A DNA stretch of 5,990 nt from JAAUQA01 sp036351435 (GTDB taxonomy: Bacteria > Pseudomonadota > Gammaproteobacteria > Competibacterales > Competibacteraceae): NCBI GenBank assembly GCA_036351435.1, contig JAZBPA010000142.1:1-5990 (forward strand), given 5' to 3'. The notes under the pieces were generated by a model. It saw only the letters and a list, made by a program, of their open reading frames with translations. It was not told the DNA's origin and did not search any database. Of this stretch, positions 5,248 through 5,990 are shown one piece after another; position 1 is the first letter of the stretch; every line of letters starts with the position of its first letter. A program made the translations under genes and the position numbers.

Positions 5248-5990
5248 TTACATCAAATCAGACTCGATCGAGAGCAAGGAAGCCATTTTTTCCATCAATA
5301 TGACTGTCGCATTGTCGGATAGCTGTTGGCCTTCCTCGATGTACTCCCAGACCGTGGCGTCGCTCTTCCAGCCCCCTTGCTTCTTGATCAACTCAAAGTC
5401 GACTTTCTCCCGTCCTGCAGACGTGGAGAGGCCCCGCCGAAAACTGTGGCTACTCAGCTCAGGGACAAAGTCAAACTGGCAGGCACCACCCAAGGTTTTG
5501 AGCAAATCATTGATGGCCCCAGGATTAAGCTGCTTGGTTTGAATCTGATCCCAGCGATTGACTGGCCGGAACAGCGAACCAGTCACTATATCAGCGATAT
5601 CCATCCATTGCCTTATTGCGCTGCCTGGGCAACAGACCGGATTCTTTGCAAAAGGCAGGGCTCGCGCCAAACCGGTGGCTTGCTGATCGGTCTTGGAACG
5701 GGGCAACCGAATGATCAAACCCGCCGGCTCCCACACCAGGTCGTTGATTTGTATTGCGACCAGTTCACTGCGACGAAAGGCCCCGAAAAATCCCGTTAGC
5801 ACCAGCGCGATATCCCGATACTTCTTCATGCTATCTGGTAGTTTCTGGAGATGCTTCACCATCTGCGCGATGTGCTCCAGCCGCAGGGCCTTGGCTTTGC
5901 GCTTGGGTTGACCATGGGTGCGGCGGATGCCATCCATGGTCTTACGCACCAGAGGATCGCGAACGGGATCATGCAGCCCCTGATAATGAT
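5248..5990 (-). CDS. Tyrosine recombinase/integrase, C-terminal catalytic part (5' end beyond window)
   Basis: Site-specific DNA recombinase that cuts and rejoins DNA through a covalent tyrosine link. The frame stays open to the window edge, so 246 codons plus stop are visible. The upstream part reads HYQGLHDPVRDPLV before the GTG at 5949, which is therefore internal, not the start. Numbering from that GTG, the catalytic set is complete: R59 in GAFRRSEL, K86 in PRSKTD, H168 and R171 in HSFRRG, W194 in GGWKS (the His/Trp position) and Y203 in VWEYIE, followed by a short C-terminal tail. The N-terminal core-binding domain lies mostly off the window. Such integrases belong to islands, integrative elements or prophages; the sequence here does not say which. 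It converges on the ynfA remnant. There is no sign of a frameshift in the visible part, so it looks functional. Confidence 0.93.
   Translation of the reverse strand, partial: HYQGLHDPVRDPLVRKTMDGIRRTHGQPKRKAKALRLEHIAQMVKHLQKLPDSMKKYRDIALVLTGFFGAFRRSELVAIQINDLVWEPAGLIIRLPRSKTDQQATGLARALPFAKNPVCCPGSAIRQWMDIADIVTGSLFRPVNRWDQIQTKQLNPGAINDLLKTLGGACQFDFVPELSSHSFRRGLSTSAGREKVDFELIKKQGGWKSDATVWEYIEEGQQLSDNATVILMEKMASLLSIESDLM

Noticed and set aside
5326..5799. 157-codon plus-strand open frame
   Set aside because: Fully antisense to the integrase catalytic domain, whose active-site motifs are all in the minus-strand frame.
5947..5949. GTG at 5949 as the integrase start
   Set aside because: The reading frame continues upstream to the window edge with integrase-like sequence (HYQGLHDPVRDPL), so this GTG is internal.
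1..5990. CRISPR array, tRNA/rRNA gene, insertion sequence or integron attC site
   Set aside because: I found no regularly spaced repeats, cloverleaf-like gene, transposase or attC-like core sites.

Overview
The window holds a compact multidrug-efflux module next to a mobile-element integrase, separated by the remnant of a broken chromosomal gene. Base composition is moderate, and the protein types (a TriC-like RND permease, a lipoprotein adaptor, a YnfA-type membrane protein and a tyrosine recombinase with an HSFRRG box) point to a Gram-negative bacterium, probably a beta- or gammaproteobacterium. I cannot name the genus from sequence alone.

Layout from left to right: 1-118 is non-coding sequence downstream of the pump operon. 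The minus-strand operon runs from 4218 to 119: a periplasmic adaptor lipoprotein (349 aa) is followed by an inner-membrane RND permease (1017 aa), the two joined by a 4-base ATGA overlap. Diverging from it on the plus strand is a TetR-family repressor (212 aa, 4265-4903). The gap between the divergent starts is only 46 bp, so control sites must overlap coding sequence. A 10-bp palindrome covers the tetR start codon and the likely pump -10 box, and a perfect 9+1+9 inverted repeat lies in the first codons of tetR. Both are candidate operators.

Downstream of tetR is a 14-bp perfect palindrome (20 bp with one mismatched pair). Next comes an open frame of 63 codons matching the C-terminal part of YnfA/UPF0060 proteins with the N-terminal half missing (4967-5158). 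A tyrosine recombinase gene on the minus strand converges on it and runs off the right edge (5248-5990).

Inferred working model: TetR represses the pump until an unidentified ligand binds. Adaptor and permease then assemble with a TolC-type outer-membrane channel encoded elsewhere. The broken ynfA and the integrase suggest that the module sits at a rearrangement or island boundary. I see no wholly new system. The most notable points are the operator architecture and the ynfA breakpoint.
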